Position numbers and translations under genes: made by a program | The notes under the pieces: generated by a model | The model's database searches: none | Seen by the model: the letters and a program-made list of their open reading frames with translations, nothing else | What the model was told of the DNA's origin: nothing | In this document: in pieces, positions 1-9,394 of the stretch | Layout: every line of letters begins with the position of its first letter | How positions within the stretch are numbered: position 1 is the first letter of the stretch | NCBI RefSeq assembly: GCF_023333595.1 | Contig: NZ_JAIQZM010000004.1 | Coordinates: 185,696-249,695, forward strand | DNA: 64,000 bases | Reading direction: 5' to 3' | Origin: Argonema galeatum A003/A1 | GTDB taxonomy: Bacteria; Cyanobacteriota; Cyanobacteriia; Cyanobacteriales; Aerosakkonemataceae

Positions 1-1585
1 CTGTGATAGGTTGCGTCGGATTTGTTGGCAAAGTTAATAACCGTGGTGTCACCTCATTGTTATTGCCGTATTGACCACCAGCATAGAAAATCCTGCCATC
101 ACGTAACAGGAAAAGGTGTGCATACATCGGCAATTGACTGGTATTTTGTCCAAAAGCCGTCCAAGTATTTGTTTGCGGGGAATAAATTTCTGGGATTAAA
201 TTGAGATTGCCATCTTCTCCTAGTCCAGAAACAGCTAAAACTCGACCGTCACCCAGAGTTACAAGAGTTGGATACCAGCGACCTCCTTTCATTTGCAGTA
301 GAGGTTTCCATTTCTCCGCAAAGGCATCAAAAATAAAAGCATCTCTCAATCCAAAAAATGGATGTCCGAAGTCATATTGTTTTGTTCCACCTGCGACCAA
401 AAGAGAACCGTCTGACAGAAAAGAATGTCCAGCACAGAAGAAATCTACGGGAGTTTGGGGAGTAAAAAATGTACCTTTTTGATAATCCCAGACAACGCTG
501 CGGAAATTGTTGTTGGCATTGGCAGGATTGTTGCCAGAACCTGAGAAAAATAACACCTTGTTGGTAGGCAAAACAGCAGCGTGAACTGCCAATAGTTGCG
601 AATTATAAGGTAATAATCTCCATAAGCCTTGATTAGCGGCTTTATCAAGGTCGAGATTCAGGTCTAGAACTTGATAATATCCCTGATTTAGTTGCGGCGG
701 GTTGTCGATTTGGAAGAAGATTAATTCAGGCCGTCCCTTACCTTTTAAGTCGGCAACTGCAATGCCTGCACCTTGATTTTCCCAGGAAAATAATGGAACT
801 GGCACCCAAGGACTCCAACCTTCGGTCACATTGCCAGCGGTATCGAGATTCCAACCAATTTGATAAAATCCCTGATTAACTCCGGGGGGGTTATCTATTT
901 GAAAGATGATTAATTCTGGGCGTCCATTGCCGTCGAGGTCGGCAACTGCAATACTTGCGCCTTGATTTTCCCAAGAAAACCAATCTACTGCTATCCAGTC
1001 ACTCCATCCGCCTGTGACTATACCATTTTCATCGAGTTTGCGACCAATGCGATAAAGTCCCCGATTTGCATTGTCTGGATTATCAATTTGGAAGACAATT
1101 AATTCCGGTCTGCCATCATTATCTAAGTCGGCAATTGCTATGCTGGCATCTTGATTTTCCCAGGATTGCCAACCGGGAATTTCGATCCATTCACTCCAAC
1201 CGCCTGTGACTATACCATTTTTATCTAACTTTTTCCCAATGCGATAAAGTCCGCGATTTACATTAGGTGGACTATCAACTTTAAATACGATTAATTCCGG
1301 TCTTGCATCATTATCGAGGTCGGCAATTGCGATGCCTACACCTTGATTTTCCCAGGATTGCCAACCGGGAATTTCGATCCAGTCACTCCATCCACCTGTG
1401 ACAAGGCCATTTTCATCTAGTTTGCGACCAATGCGATAAAGCCCACGATTGGCATTAGGAGGGTTATCGATTTGGAAGATAATTAAATCTGGTCTTCCAT
1501 CGCCATCGATGTCGGCAATTGCTATGTCTGCACCTTGGTTTTCCCAGGAGAACCAATTGGGAACTGGTATCAAGTCGGTTGCCAT
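1..1585 (-). CDS. FG-GAP/VCBS repeat plus kelch (galactose-oxidase-like) protein, C-terminus cut by window edge
   Basis: The minus-strand frame is open from the ATG at 1585 to the window edge (528 codons seen). It starts MATDLIPVPNWFSWENQG. Residues 1 to about 320 hold five copies of a ~62-residue unit of the form SWENQG-IAIADLDNDGRPELIVFQID-NRGLYRIG, which matches the FG-GAP/VCBS calcium-binding propeller blade (D-x-D-x-D loops). After that comes a kelch-like stretch with CAGHSFLSDGSLLVAGG and LLRDGRIFYAGGQYG, typical of galactose-oxidase/glyoxal-oxidase propellers. The rest, probably including the DUF1929 domain, lies outside the window. No signal peptide is visible at this start. Function is unknown; surface or extracellular carbohydrate-related roles are common for this architecture. 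The frame is certain, the enzyme class is inferred. Confidence 0.8.
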   Translation of the reverse strand, partial: MATDLIPVPNWFSWENQGADIAIADIDGDGRPDLIIFQIDNPPNANRGLYRIGRKLDENGLVTGGWSDWIEIPGWQSWENQGVGIAIADLDNDARPELIVFKVDSPPNVNRGLYRIGKKLDKNGIVTGGWSEWIEIPGWQSWENQDASIAIADLDNDGRPELIVFQIDNPDNANRGLYRIGRKLDENGIVTGGWSDWIAVDWFSWENQGASIAVADLDGNGRPELIIFQIDNPPGVNQGFYQIGWNLDTAGNVTEGWSPWVPVPLFSWENQGAGIAVADLKGKGRPELIFFQIDNPPQLNQGYYQVLDLNLDLDKAANQGLWRLLPYNSQLLAVHAAVLPTNKVLFFSGSGNNPANANNNFRSVVWDYQKGTFFTPQTPVDFFCAGHSFLSDGSLLVAGGTKQYDFGHPFFGLRDAFIFDAFAEKWKPLLQMKGGRWYPTLVTLGDGRVLAVSGLGEDGNLNLIPEIYSPQTNTWTAFGQNTSQLPMYAHLFLLRDGRIFYAGGQYGNNNEVTPRLLTLPTNPTQPIT

Positions 1586-1918
1586 AAGTTTGTTAAGATT
1601 TGGATAAACTTAAATAACCTAAATATAACACTTTTGTGTTATAATATTCTTAGCTGAGGTTACCAATTTTTCCCAACAAATAGAGGTCGTGCCTTGAAAG
1701 CGATCGGGCCGTATTTTGTGCGATCGCTTCCTCGATACTGCAATAGCTATTCTTCTGGCAGAAAGGAAGGAAACAGCTTTTGGCATACTTGCAGCTTTTG
1801 CAGTGCTAACTTCAATTCAGGGCTAGATTAGACGAAATTCGACAAAGGGTGTAAACACCACACCCCTCCAGAATCCTTCTAATAATTTCGTGTCCGCCCA
1901 TTTTTGGCCAAAGCATTT
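1586..1918. other. Intergenic region with a small hairpin
   Basis: No gene is seen in these 333 bases. A perfect 8-bp inverted repeat with a TTTT loop (TATAACAC/GTGTTATA, 1624-1643) lies about 40 bases upstream of the FG-GAP gene start and could be part of its promoter or an operator. The rest is unremarkable apart from one degenerate HIP1-like site. Confidence 0.4.
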
Positions 1919-3067
1919 CTAAGTATGTTTTGGCAATCGAAGTGCTTTAGCTTTAGAACCGATCGGGCCGAGAATTTGGTTGAGGTCGCGCAGTTGATCT
2001 GCTGTACCCATGCAGATCATCGCATCGCCGGAGAGTAATAAGGTTTCGCCGGTTGGGCCACCAATCAGAGTGCCGTCGGCGCGACGAATGGCGAGAACTA
2101 AGGCACCGGATTGCGATCGCAACCGTGCTTCCCTTAAACTTTGACCTACATAAGGACAAGCATCCGCATCTAGTCGGAATTCCTCCATGTAAAAAGCGCG
2201 ATCGGTTCCCGTGAGAATCCCATCCACAAAATCCATTACTTGCGGTCTGAGAGCTGCCGCAGCCATGCGTTTGCCGCCAGTGATGTAGGGGGATACGACG
2301 GCATCAGCACCGCCTCTTTGCAGCTTTGTGACGGCTTCCTCCGTACTGGCGCGAGCGATCGCTCTTATTTTAGGATTGAGCGTCTTTGCTGAGAGGACAG
2401 TGTAGAGATTTTCTGCATCTGAGGGTAGCGCCGCCACTAAACAGATTGCCCGTTCAATGCCCACCCTGAGCAAAGTATCATCTAGAGTCGCATCCCCTTG
2501 CATGGCAATATAACCCATCTGTTGTGCAGCCTGGACAGATTCCAGATTCAAGTCCACCGTCACAAAAGGGATGCCTTCCGCCTGAAATTCCATGCCAATC
2601 TGACGCCCGGTGCGTCCAAATCCACAAAGAATGTAGTGTTCCGAGAGAGATTCCACTAAACGTCGCTGTTGTTGAAGTCGTCTTCCTTCTTGAAAATAGC
2701 CTTGAATTAGGGCTTCTGTAAAGCGGTTAACGATATAGCCGATGCTGATTACTCCCATCGCGATCAGTATGATGGTAAACAGCCGTCCGCGATCGCCTAA
2801 AGGATTAATCTCTCCAAAACCAACGGTAGCTAGAGTGCTTACCGTCATGTAAGCCGAATCCAGCCAACGCCATCCCTCGACGAAACGATACCACAGTGTG
2901 CCGATCAGGAAAACGCAGGCGAGTGCGATCGCACCTATAATCAACTCCTGTCGGAGGCGTTTGTACTTGCGTTCTATGTCTGATTGAGAGTCGAATGAAG
3001 CGCGTGGGCTCACGTAAGTAACAGCTTTTGGTAAAGAGTTCGATAATACACAACGGCAGAATACCAA
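1919..3067 (-). CDS. Two-TM potassium channel with RCK (TrkA-N/TrkA-C) domains
   Basis: 382 residues. TM1 spans about 42-60, the pore helix and K+ selectivity filter TVGFG are at 81-85, and TM2 is about 96-118. A Rossmann RCK domain follows (LCGFGRTGRQ at 147-156, with an acidic VDLN after strand 2), then a TrkA-C domain at about 285-370. This is the MthK/Kch-type layout of a ligand-gated K+ channel in the plasma membrane. The hydrophilic N-terminal ~30 residues may be over-extended, since no strong ribosome site decides the start. It is transcribed divergently from a stand-alone TrkA-type protein 36 bases away, suggesting joint control of K+ flux. Confidence 0.9.
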   Translation of the reverse strand: MVFCRCVLSNSLPKAVTYVSPRASFDSQSDIERKYKRLRQELIIGAIALACVFLIGTLWYRFVEGWRWLDSAYMTVSTLATVGFGEINPLGDRGRLFTIILIAMGVISIGYIVNRFTEALIQGYFQEGRRLQQQRRLVESLSEHYILCGFGRTGRQIGMEFQAEGIPFVTVDLNLESVQAAQQMGYIAMQGDATLDDTLLRVGIERAICLVAALPSDAENLYTVLSAKTLNPKIRAIARASTEEAVTKLQRGGADAVVSPYITGGKRMAAAALRPQVMDFVDGILTGTDRAFYMEEFRLDADACPYVGQSLREARLRSQSGALVLAIRRADGTLIGGPTGETLLLSGDAMICMGTADQLRDLNQILGPIGSKAKALRLPKHT

Positions 3068-3103
3068 TAACTATATTCAATCAGATAGTAAAGGAGGTCA
3101 GGA

Positions 3104-3778
3104 ATGTATGTATTAATTGGTGGAGCCGGACTGGTCGGACTAAATTTGGCGCAGAAGCTGGTAGAAATTGGGCATACTGTCGCCGTGATTGATATAGATC
3201 CTAACGCCTGTCGTTATGCTCGCGAACAAGTGGGAGCAATGGCTTTTGAAGGTAGCGCCGTGAGTACAGAGGTGTTGCTGGAAGCAGGAATTAGGAAAGC
3301 CGACTCTGTGGCGGCTGTATTGCGGAGCGATGCTTTAAATTTGGCAATAGTGACGCTTGCCAAGCACTACGGAGCCTCCCACATTGTCAGCCGGATGCGT
3401 CATCGCGATTTTGAACAACCGCTACGCTTTGCTGGGGCACACCATATCATCAGTACGATCGATCTAGCGGTTTCCACAATGGTAAATGCGATCGAGTATC
3501 CGCAAGTGGAATCGATGATGCACTTTGAGCAGGGTCAAATCGAGGTTTTAAAGTTATCTATTGCAGGACGATGCAACGTAGTTGGTCGTAGCATTGCCGA
3601 AATCGCTCAAGACCCCCGCTTCCCCACAGGTTCTCTCATTATTGGTTATCAACCTCATCCCCAAATGGATTTAGAAATTCCCAACGGCAGTACCGTGTTA
3701 GAGTCCGGTTCAACAGTGCTAATTGTGACGAAACCAGGAGTATTACATCAAATGATTGATTTTATCGAAGGGTGTTAG
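3104..3778 (+). CDS. trkA: TrkA-family potassium transport regulatory protein
   Basis: 224 residues. The N-terminal Rossmann fold starts MYVLIGGAGLVGLNLA (GxGxxG) with VIDID after strand 2, which binds NAD(H) or ATP in TrkA/KtrA proteins. A TrkA-C domain occupies about 140-220. It has no membrane segment, so it should act as a cytosolic gating ring for a Trk/Ktr-type K+ transporter; no transporter subunit lies in the window. The start is well supported by AAAGGAGGT eight bases upstream. It is divergent from the RCK channel gene. Confidence 0.88.
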   Translation: MYVLIGGAGLVGLNLAQKLVEIGHTVAVIDIDPNACRYAREQVGAMAFEGSAVSTEVLLEAGIRKADSVAAVLRSDALNLAIVTLAKHYGASHIVSRMRHRDFEQPLRFAGAHHIISTIDLAVSTMVNAIEYPQVESMMHFEQGQIEVLKLSIAGRCNVVGRSIAEIAQDPRFPTGSLIIGYQPHPQMDLEIPNGSTVLESGSTVLIVTKPGVLHQMIDFIEGC

Positions 3779-3781
3779 TAA

Positions 3782-3930
3782 GAGGGGCTAGGGGCTAGGG
3801 GAAGAGGGGGAAAGGGAAGAGGGGCTAGGGGGCAGGAGGAAACCAGAAAAAATCTACCAACGGGTTTTGACCACATCCAGTAACATCAGGATTTATCTGC
3901 GTTTATCTGCGTTTATCTGCATTCATCTGC
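3782..3930. repeat. G-rich and 10-bp tandem repeats
   Basis: 3782-3842 is an irregular purine-rich run of GGGGCTAG/GGAAGAGG units. 3891-3930 holds four copies of a 10-bp unit (GTTTATCTGC, one diverged). They fill the space between the convergent trkA and antiporter genes. Similar G-rich units recur at 31560-31625 and 38575-38650. Confidence 0.75.
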
Positions 3931-3967
3931 GGTAAAAAATATCCAAAATCTACTTTTCAGATTATCT

Positions 3968-5617
3968 CTAATCATCCTCTAATTTCAACAGTTGCTCATC
4001 AATCGTCTGTATCCTGCTTCGCACGATTTCTTCTGATAAAATTCGCTTACGCAGGGCGTCGGTTAAGGCTCCTTTTTCTGCTAGTAACAAACGCCGACGA
4101 ATAGCATCAAGTTTTATGCGATCGCTATCAGTTGCCGTGAATTCCTCTGGACGGCGATTATAAATATCTCGCAGTGCTTTTTCAGATGCGGCAACTTTTA
4201 CTTGATAAGGCGATCGCATTTCTTCATAAACAGATTTCGGTAAAACTCCTGCCTTCAATAAACTATCCAATTCATCTTGAGCTGCTTTAGCAGTCATCAA
4301 CTGAGCTTGCAATTCCTCTGTTTGCTGACGAAACTCGGAAAATTGAGTTAGCTTCAATCTTCGCACCAGCCAAGGCAAACTTAAACTTTGTCCTACCAGA
4401 GATAACAGCACGCTACCAAATACTAACGCGATTAGCTCCTCTCGTCCTGGTATTGTTGCAGGTAAACTGAAGGCAAGAGCCATTGAAAGAGAGCCTTTGA
4501 TGTTACCGAAAAACAAAACGTGCTGCCAACGGAACGGAATGGGACGATCGAACAAACGCACCGCAGCCAACAAGGGATAAACACAGACAAATCGCCCGAC
4601 TTGATAAGCCATAATTGCCAACATAACTGCTGGCAAAGTCTTCCAGAAAGTGATCAAATCTATTTCTAAACCAATCAGGAGAAAAATAAATGTATTTACA
4701 CCAAAACCGGCATAATCCCAAAAGCTCAACAAAGTGATTCGACTGGAAGCTGATACGCTGCGAGAAATCCCCAGATTTCCCACCATTAACCCAGCTACAA
4801 CCACAGCAACTACACCCGAAACACTCAGAAATTCTCCAGCTTGATAGGCTCCTAATGCGATCGCTACCGTTAGTAAAATACTGCTGAGAGGATCTTCGGA
4901 ACGGACAAATAAACCCGTACTTAAATAACCCAAGGCTAGCCCGACGAGAGTGCCTCCGACAATCACGACAAACAGATCTTGAATTCCCTCCAAAAAAGTT
5001 ACCGAACCTGTTGAATGAACTTTCAAAATTAAACTGAAGAGAACGAGGGCTACACCGTCGTTAAATAGACTTTCCCCTTCTACAATTGTGGAAAGTCGGG
5101 GCGGTACAGAAACCTCTTTAAAGACGGCAATCACTGAAACCGTATCGGTAATGGCGAGGATCGTTCCGGTCAGCAGTGCGGGTATCCACGCTAGCCCCAG
5201 CCCTAGTTTTAGGAGTAGCGCAGTGATTCCAGAAGCGATCGCTACACCGGGCCCAGCTAGAAGTACGATCGGTTTAATCGTACTTCGCAGGCGACTGATA
5301 TCGGTATTGATAGCCGACTCAAACAGCAGAATCGGTAAAAAGAGATTTAAAATCAACGAAGAATCCAGTCCGATGCGACGAGGTAATAGTTCGGTGATTG
5401 CTAAGCCCGCTAATACCAAACCCGTAACATAAGGGACGCGAAAGCGACGGGACAGTAAAGCAACAGCCGTAGCAACCAACAGAAGAATAATCAGAATGGT
5501 GACTAACTCCGCAACCTTTCCTTGATGCGCTTGGCCTGTAGCGTTTAAACTTGCTAACATAAATTGTTGCGGAAAGCACAATCCGACGACTTTGCCTGGG
5601 GATACAATACCGTACAT
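3968..5617 (-). CDS. Na+/H+ antiporter, CPA1/NhaP type
   Basis: 549 residues, or about 530 if translation starts at the internal MLASLNATG (residue 20), which I think is likelier. Around 12 hydrophobic segments fill the first ~410 residues, with the NhaP/NHE signature ESLFNDGVALVLF and the acidic transport residues in FNDG and GLEIDL. The last ~135 residues are hydrophilic, helical and charged (a cytosolic regulatory tail). The protein exchanges Na+ (or K+) for H+ across the plasma or thylakoid membrane for pH and salt homeostasis. It lies next to two K+ handling genes, so 1919-5617 reads as a monovalent-cation cluster. Confidence 0.88.
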   Translation of the reverse strand: MYGIVSPGKVVGLCFPQQFMLASLNATGQAHQGKVAELVTILIILLLVATAVALLSRRFRVPYVTGLVLAGLAITELLPRRIGLDSSLILNLFLPILLFESAINTDISRLRSTIKPIVLLAGPGVAIASGITALLLKLGLGLAWIPALLTGTILAITDTVSVIAVFKEVSVPPRLSTIVEGESLFNDGVALVLFSLILKVHSTGSVTFLEGIQDLFVVIVGGTLVGLALGYLSTGLFVRSEDPLSSILLTVAIALGAYQAGEFLSVSGVVAVVVAGLMVGNLGISRSVSASSRITLLSFWDYAGFGVNTFIFLLIGLEIDLITFWKTLPAVMLAIMAYQVGRFVCVYPLLAAVRLFDRPIPFRWQHVLFFGNIKGSLSMALAFSLPATIPGREELIALVFGSVLLSLVGQSLSLPWLVRRLKLTQFSEFRQQTEELQAQLMTAKAAQDELDSLLKAGVLPKSVYEEMRSPYQVKVAASEKALRDIYNRRPEEFTATDSDRIKLDAIRRRLLLAEKGALTDALRKRILSEEIVRSRIQTIDEQLLKLEDD

Positions 5618-5694
5618 AAGGTTTAGGTTATTTCTATATGCTGCTAGAACACCGATTCAGTAATAAAGAACTTAGCCCTCTAACCCCGTTAAGA

Positions 5695-5800
5695 GCAAGG
5701 GAAGCGCAAAAAGTTTTACCCTCTCCTTCCAAAAGAGGGGTGGGGGCAGAGGTCTTACTCTCCTCTCCCGATCAAAGAGGGGTCGGGGGAGAGTGGCTAT
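5695..5800. repeat. C/G-rich inverted repeat element
   Basis: Contains CCCTCTCCTTCC / AGAGGGGTGGGGGCAGAGG followed by CTCCTCTCCCGATC / AGAGGGGTCGGGGGAGAG: two imperfect hairpins with pyrimidine left arms and purine right arms. It is the same kind of dispersed element as 16934-16959 and 58320-58420. It ends about 35 bases before the antitoxin start. Confidence 0.6.
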
Positions 5801-5835
5801 AGTCAGCAAACACGATCTAGCAAGACAAAATTATT

Positions 5836-6072
5836 ATGATCCCAGTCAGTGAAGCTCAACAGAAGTTGCAGGATTTAATCGATTCGGTAAGCCAGTCACA
5901 TCAACCGATAGTTATTACAGGACAGGGTAACAATGCCGTGCTATTGTCTGAAGCCGATTGGACATCGGTGCAGGAAACACTCTATCTTCTCTCAATTCCA
6001 GGGATGCGAGAATCGATTCGGGAAGGACTAGCAAAGCCGATCGAGGAGTGTGTGCGGGAGTTGGATTGGTGA
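5836..6072 (+). CDS. yefM: Type II antitoxin, Phd/YefM family
   Basis: 78 residues starting MIPVSEAQQKLQDLID. The N-terminal DNA-binding region of Phd/YefM is recognisable (VSEAQQKL, then PIVITGQGNNAVLLSEADW); the C-terminal acidic helix EGLAKPIEECVRELDW would neutralise the toxin. It normally binds its own promoter as a repressor, with the toxin as co-repressor. Its TGA stop overlaps the GTG start of the next gene (GTGA), a typical toxin-antitoxin coupling. Confidence 0.88.
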   Translation: MIPVSEAQQKLQDLIDSVSQSHQPIVITGQGNNAVLLSEADWTSVQETLYLLSIPGMRESIREGLAKPIEECVRELDW

Positions 6073-6332
6073 GATGGGATCTGGTATACACCAAACAAGC
6101 TCAGAAAGATGCTTATAAGCTGGCTTCTAGTAATTTACGAGATAAAGCACAAACTTTACTAGACATCCTTCAAGTCAATCCGTTTGAGAATCCGCCCCCC
6201 TACGAGAAATTGGTGGGAGATTTGGAGGGTGCATATTCGAGGCGAATCAACATTCAACATCGTCTTGTGTACGAGGTGATTGAATCTGAAAATACGGTGA
6301 AAATTTTGCGGATGTGGACGCATTATGAATAG
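6069..6332 (+). CDS. yoeB: Txe/YoeB family toxin (mRNA endoribonuclease)
   Basis: The start is taken as GTG at 6069, overlapping the antitoxin stop, giving 87 residues beginning MRWDLVYTKQAQKDAYKLASS, the usual YoeB length. An upstream ATG at 5958 would add 37 residues read out of frame through the antitoxin gene and is unlikely. YoeB motifs are present: YEKLVGDLEGAYSRRINIQH, RLVYEV and the catalytic-end HYE. The toxin cleaves mRNA in the ribosomal A site. It appears intact. Confidence 0.88.
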   Translation: MRWDLVYTKQAQKDAYKLASSNLRDKAQTLLDILQVNPFENPPPYEKLVGDLEGAYSRRINIQHRLVYEVIESENTVKILRMWTHYE

Positions 6333-6415
6333 CGATTTTATGGTAAAATAAGACCGGTGTCTCATAATCCAATGCAACAGCTTTCAAAAGAAGTTTAAAT
6401 ATAAGGATTGAGTCA

Positions 6416-7699
6416 GTGAGCATTGAAACTCTAGTTGAGAATCCCACTATACCCGCAGAGTCGGCACCAGTTATGTCTGGCGTATTCGATCCCGCCAGCT
6501 TTGACCATTCCGTGATGACAACCTACGGACGATTTCCCCTCGCTTTGGAACGGGGCGAAGGTTGTCGGGTTTGGGATACCGATGGGCGCGAATATCTGGA
6601 TTTTGTGGCTGGAATTGCCACTTGTACTCTGGGACACGCCCACCCAGCTTTGGTGGAAACGGTGACTCGCCAAATCAAGACGCTGCACCATGTTTCTAAT
6701 TTGTATTACATTCCCGTGCAGGGCGAATTGGCTAAATGGTTGATCGAACATTCTTGTGCCGATCGCGTATTTTTCTGCAATTCCGGTGCAGAGGCGAATG
6801 AAGGGGCGATTAAATTGGCTCGGAAATACGCCCACACGGTCTTGGGAATTAAAAAGCCGATAATTTTGACGGCGCACGCCAGTTTCCACGGTCGCACGCT
6901 GGCGACGATTACAGCCACGGGTCAGCCGAAGTACCAGAAGAACTTCGACCCGTTAATGCCGGGGTTTGACTATGTTCCCTACAACGATATTGAGGCGGTG
7001 AAAAATGCGATCGCCGACTTGGATACCGGAGATCGACGGGTTTGCGCCATTCTCATGGAAGCTTTGCAAGGTGAAGGCGGTGTTCGTCCGGGAGATGTGG
7101 AATACTTCCAGCAGCTACGCCAAATTTGCGATGAAACCGGCATTCTCCTGATTCTGGATGAAGTGCAAGTGGGTATGGGGCGCAGCGGCAAGTTCTGGGG
7201 ATATGAGAATCTGGGAATTGAACCGGATATCTTCACTTCTGCGAAGGGATTGGGCGGCGGTATCCCGATCGGCGCTACTCTATGTAAGAAGTTCTGCGAT
7301 GTTTTCGGGCCTGGGGATCATGCTAGCACCTACGGCGGGAATCCTTTTGCTTGTGCAGTTTCTCTCACGGTTTGTCAAACTTTAGAACGCGAGAACATTC
7401 TGCAAAACGTGCAGGAGAGAGGGGAACAATTAAGATCTGGATTGAGAGCGATCGCCTCCAAATATCCTAACTTAATTGCTGAGGTGCGCGGTTGGGGTTT
7501 GATCGACGGTATGGAGTTGAAAGCAGACATCGAACTAACTTCAGCTGATGTGGTGAAAGCGGCGATGGCTGAAGGTTTGTTGCTCGTTCCGGCTGGCCCC
7601 AAAGTCCTCAGATTTGTGCCACCGCTGATTGTAACTGAGCGGGAAATCGATATAGCACTGCAAGCACTTGAGCGGGCGTTCTCATCAGCAATTGCCTAA
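6416..7699 (+). CDS. argD: Acetylornithine aminotransferase
   Basis: 427 residues, GTG start. A class-III PLP-dependent aminotransferase: N-acetylornithine + 2-oxoglutarate to N-acetylglutamate semialdehyde + glutamate in arginine synthesis. Seen are FCNSGAEANEGAIKLARKY, the cofactor aspartate in LILDEVQVGMGRSG, the Schiff-base lysine in FTSAKGLGGGIPIGA, and STYGGNPFACAV. Length is normal with a short 25-residue leader. It stands alone: the toxin gene ends 83 bases upstream and a hairpin follows at 7722-7762. Confidence 0.95.
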   Translation: MSIETLVENPTIPAESAPVMSGVFDPASFDHSVMTTYGRFPLALERGEGCRVWDTDGREYLDFVAGIATCTLGHAHPALVETVTRQIKTLHHVSNLYYIPVQGELAKWLIEHSCADRVFFCNSGAEANEGAIKLARKYAHTVLGIKKPIILTAHASFHGRTLATITATGQPKYQKNFDPLMPGFDYVPYNDIEAVKNAIADLDTGDRRVCAILMEALQGEGGVRPGDVEYFQQLRQICDETGILLILDEVQVGMGRSGKFWGYENLGIEPDIFTSAKGLGGGIPIGATLCKKFCDVFGPGDHASTYGGNPFACAVSLTVCQTLERENILQNVQERGEQLRSGLRAIASKYPNLIAEVRGWGLIDGMELKADIELTSADVVKAAMAEGLLLVPAGPKVLRFVPPLIVTEREIDIALQALERAFSSAIA

Positions 7700-7721
7700 C
7701 AGTTTAAATATTTGGTACGTT

Positions 7722-7762
7722 GTTGCGCTTTAGCGCTATCTTAAAGAGCGCTAAAGCGCAAC
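7722..7762 (+). terminator. Long perfect hairpin downstream of argD
   Basis: A perfect 16-bp inverted repeat (GTTGCGCTTTAGCGCT at 7722-7737 and its complement at 7747-7762) with a 9-base loop, starting 23 bases after the argD stop. It lacks a T-run, so it could be a terminator or a dispersed palindromic repeat; being symmetrical it works on both strands. Confidence 0.6.
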
Positions 7763-7965
7763 TACATACCTGAAAAGTTTGATCGGGGCCGATCGTTAGT
7801 ATATGAGTGATATCGTCAAATTGTCTGTTTTCATCCTTGGTTAAATTTTTACCGCAGATGTAGACTCTGGAACGCAGATGTAGGCGCAGCCTTCCCGCAG
7901 GGTACGCAGATAAGAATAAGAATAGGATTTTTTTAGGTAACAGATGGGTAAGGACATAATATCAC

Positions 7966-8418
7966 TCAAGATTCTCTAGATTTACATTCCTCTACAACAA
8001 ACCAATCCTCATCCAAGGCTTGTTTTAGGGAAATATGAGCATCATTCGGCAGTGAAAACAGCTTAGAAACAGACTTAACTGCTACAGAATAGGCTTTTGC
8101 ATACATCATTTCGAGTTCAGCTTTTAAACTGGGACTATCTTCTAAACGATGTTGAATCTGAGCGCGAAAATTGACAATTTCAGCAGCCCAATGATTCCCT
8201 GAACGATCTTTTTCGACTTCCCAATAAGACAATTTAAGAAGATGTTCTAATAAACGGGTTAAAAGAGTTAATACAGCCCGTTTATCGCTTTTTACCATAT
8301 TGTCTAACTCTTCTATCAAATTATCCCAATCAACCTCATGAAAGTGCCGTTCTCGTAATTGGTTGACCGTTTCTTTAATCCATTGATGATAGTCTGTTTC
8401 GTATCGGTTCGATGACAT
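7966..8418 (-). CDS. DUF29 family protein
   Basis: 150 residues. The sequence YETDYHQWIKETVNQLRERH, then the VDWDNLIEELDNM segment and SYWEVEKDRSGNHW, matches the all-helical DUF29 family, widespread and multi-copy in cyanobacteria with no known function. No signal peptide or membrane segment. It is a single-gene unit about 160 bases from ruvC on the same strand. Confidence 0.82.
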   Translation of the reverse strand: MSSNRYETDYHQWIKETVNQLRERHFHEVDWDNLIEELDNMVKSDKRAVLTLLTRLLEHLLKLSYWEVEKDRSGNHWAAEIVNFRAQIQHRLEDSPSLKAELEMMYAKAYSVAVKSVSKLFSLPNDAHISLKQALDEDWFVVEECKSRES

Positions 8419-8575
8419 GGTATTCTGCTTATGTCACTTTTTTGTTTCAACTAGCTATAAGTAAGTTTAACAAGGTATAGCAACCGATGAAAGTCAGTTA
8501 GGACGTTCTTAATTCCACCAAACCCTTGATTATAAACCCTTCTTCCCCTAGTCCCTAGTCCCTAGCTATATTTGG

Positions 8576-9064
8576 CTATTTAATCATGGCATTAAACCAC
8601 GCCGTTAAGGCAACTGCCAAACCATCCGCCGCATCATCTGGCTTGGGAATATAATCTAAATTCAACTCTCGCGCTACCGCCAGCTGCACATCATGCTTAT
8701 CCGCATTCCCCATTCCCGTAAGTGCCTGTTTTATTTGCGCGGGTGTAAACTCCAGTAACGGCACTTTATACTGAGCCAATACCAACATCAGCACGCCCCG
8801 CGCCTGGGCCACAGCAATAGTATTCCCCATGCGATAAAAAAACAGTTTCTCGATCGCAACCAGATCTGGTTTCCATTGCTGCATTAGCGTATGCAAATCT
8901 TCATAAATTATGCAGAGGCGTTCCCCAATTTCCAGATCCGATGAAGTTTTAATAACGCCAAAATCGAGCAGCGTCACAGGACTCTGCTCGATTTTGGGGC
9001 AGAGAATTGCCCCAAACCCAACAACCGCCAGTCCTGGATCTAATCCCAAAATTCGCTGCCCCAT
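8576..9064 (-). CDS. ruvC: Crossover junction endodeoxyribonuclease RuvC
   Basis: 162 residues, normal length. The RNase-H-fold catalytic residues are in place: Asp in [14 protein letters not shown], Glu in [13 protein letters not shown], and the aspartates of [16 protein letters not shown]. It resolves Holliday junctions with RuvAB. The conserved [16 protein letters not shown] segment is present. The start [11 protein letters not shown] is typical. Confidence 0.95.
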   Translation of the reverse strand: MGQRILGLDPGLAVVGFGAILCPKIEQSPVTLLDFGVIKTSSDLEIGERLCIIYEDLHTLMQQWKPDLVAIEKLFFYRMGNTIAVAQARGVLMLVLAQYKVPLLEFTPAQIKQALTGMGNADKHDVQLAVARELNLDYIPKPDDAADGLAVALTAWFNAMIK

Positions 9065-9394
9065 AGGAAAATGTCAGATCCGTACTGCTGTGGCATAAAA
9101 TACTGTATCTCAAAGTGGATCTGGTGACTGGGAACTGGGAACTTGAACTAGGTTGAGTGATTAAGTCAAAACTCTTTCTAGCCCCCAATCTTGTTTTGCT
9201 CAAATACCCAGATTTCGGGATATGCAAGCTGAATCTTATGGGATACAAACCTACGGTTGATCGATAGGCGGCTACTCTGGTAACAAATACCTAGTAGAAT
9301 ATGCTGGACAAGTGTTGGTATTCGATCGATAGAGTAAGCTCTCTATTATACACTTGTTTTCCCAAACCTTTGAATACTGTGCCCTAAATTAGTT
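9065..9394. other. Divergent intergenic region, ruvC / yvcK
   Basis: 330 bases between two divergent genes. I see nothing beyond the promoters this spacing implies: no clear hairpin, tandem repeat or RNA gene. Confidence 0.4.

Noticed and set aside
201..482. Plus-strand open frame of 93 codons
   Set aside because: It is the shadow of the minus-strand FG-GAP/kelch gene, whose reading frame is continuous and full of family motifs.
5958..6068. Longer form of the YoeB toxin from the ATG at 5958
   Set aside because: The added residues read the antitoxin gene in another frame; the GTG at 6069 fits the family length and the GTGA overlap.
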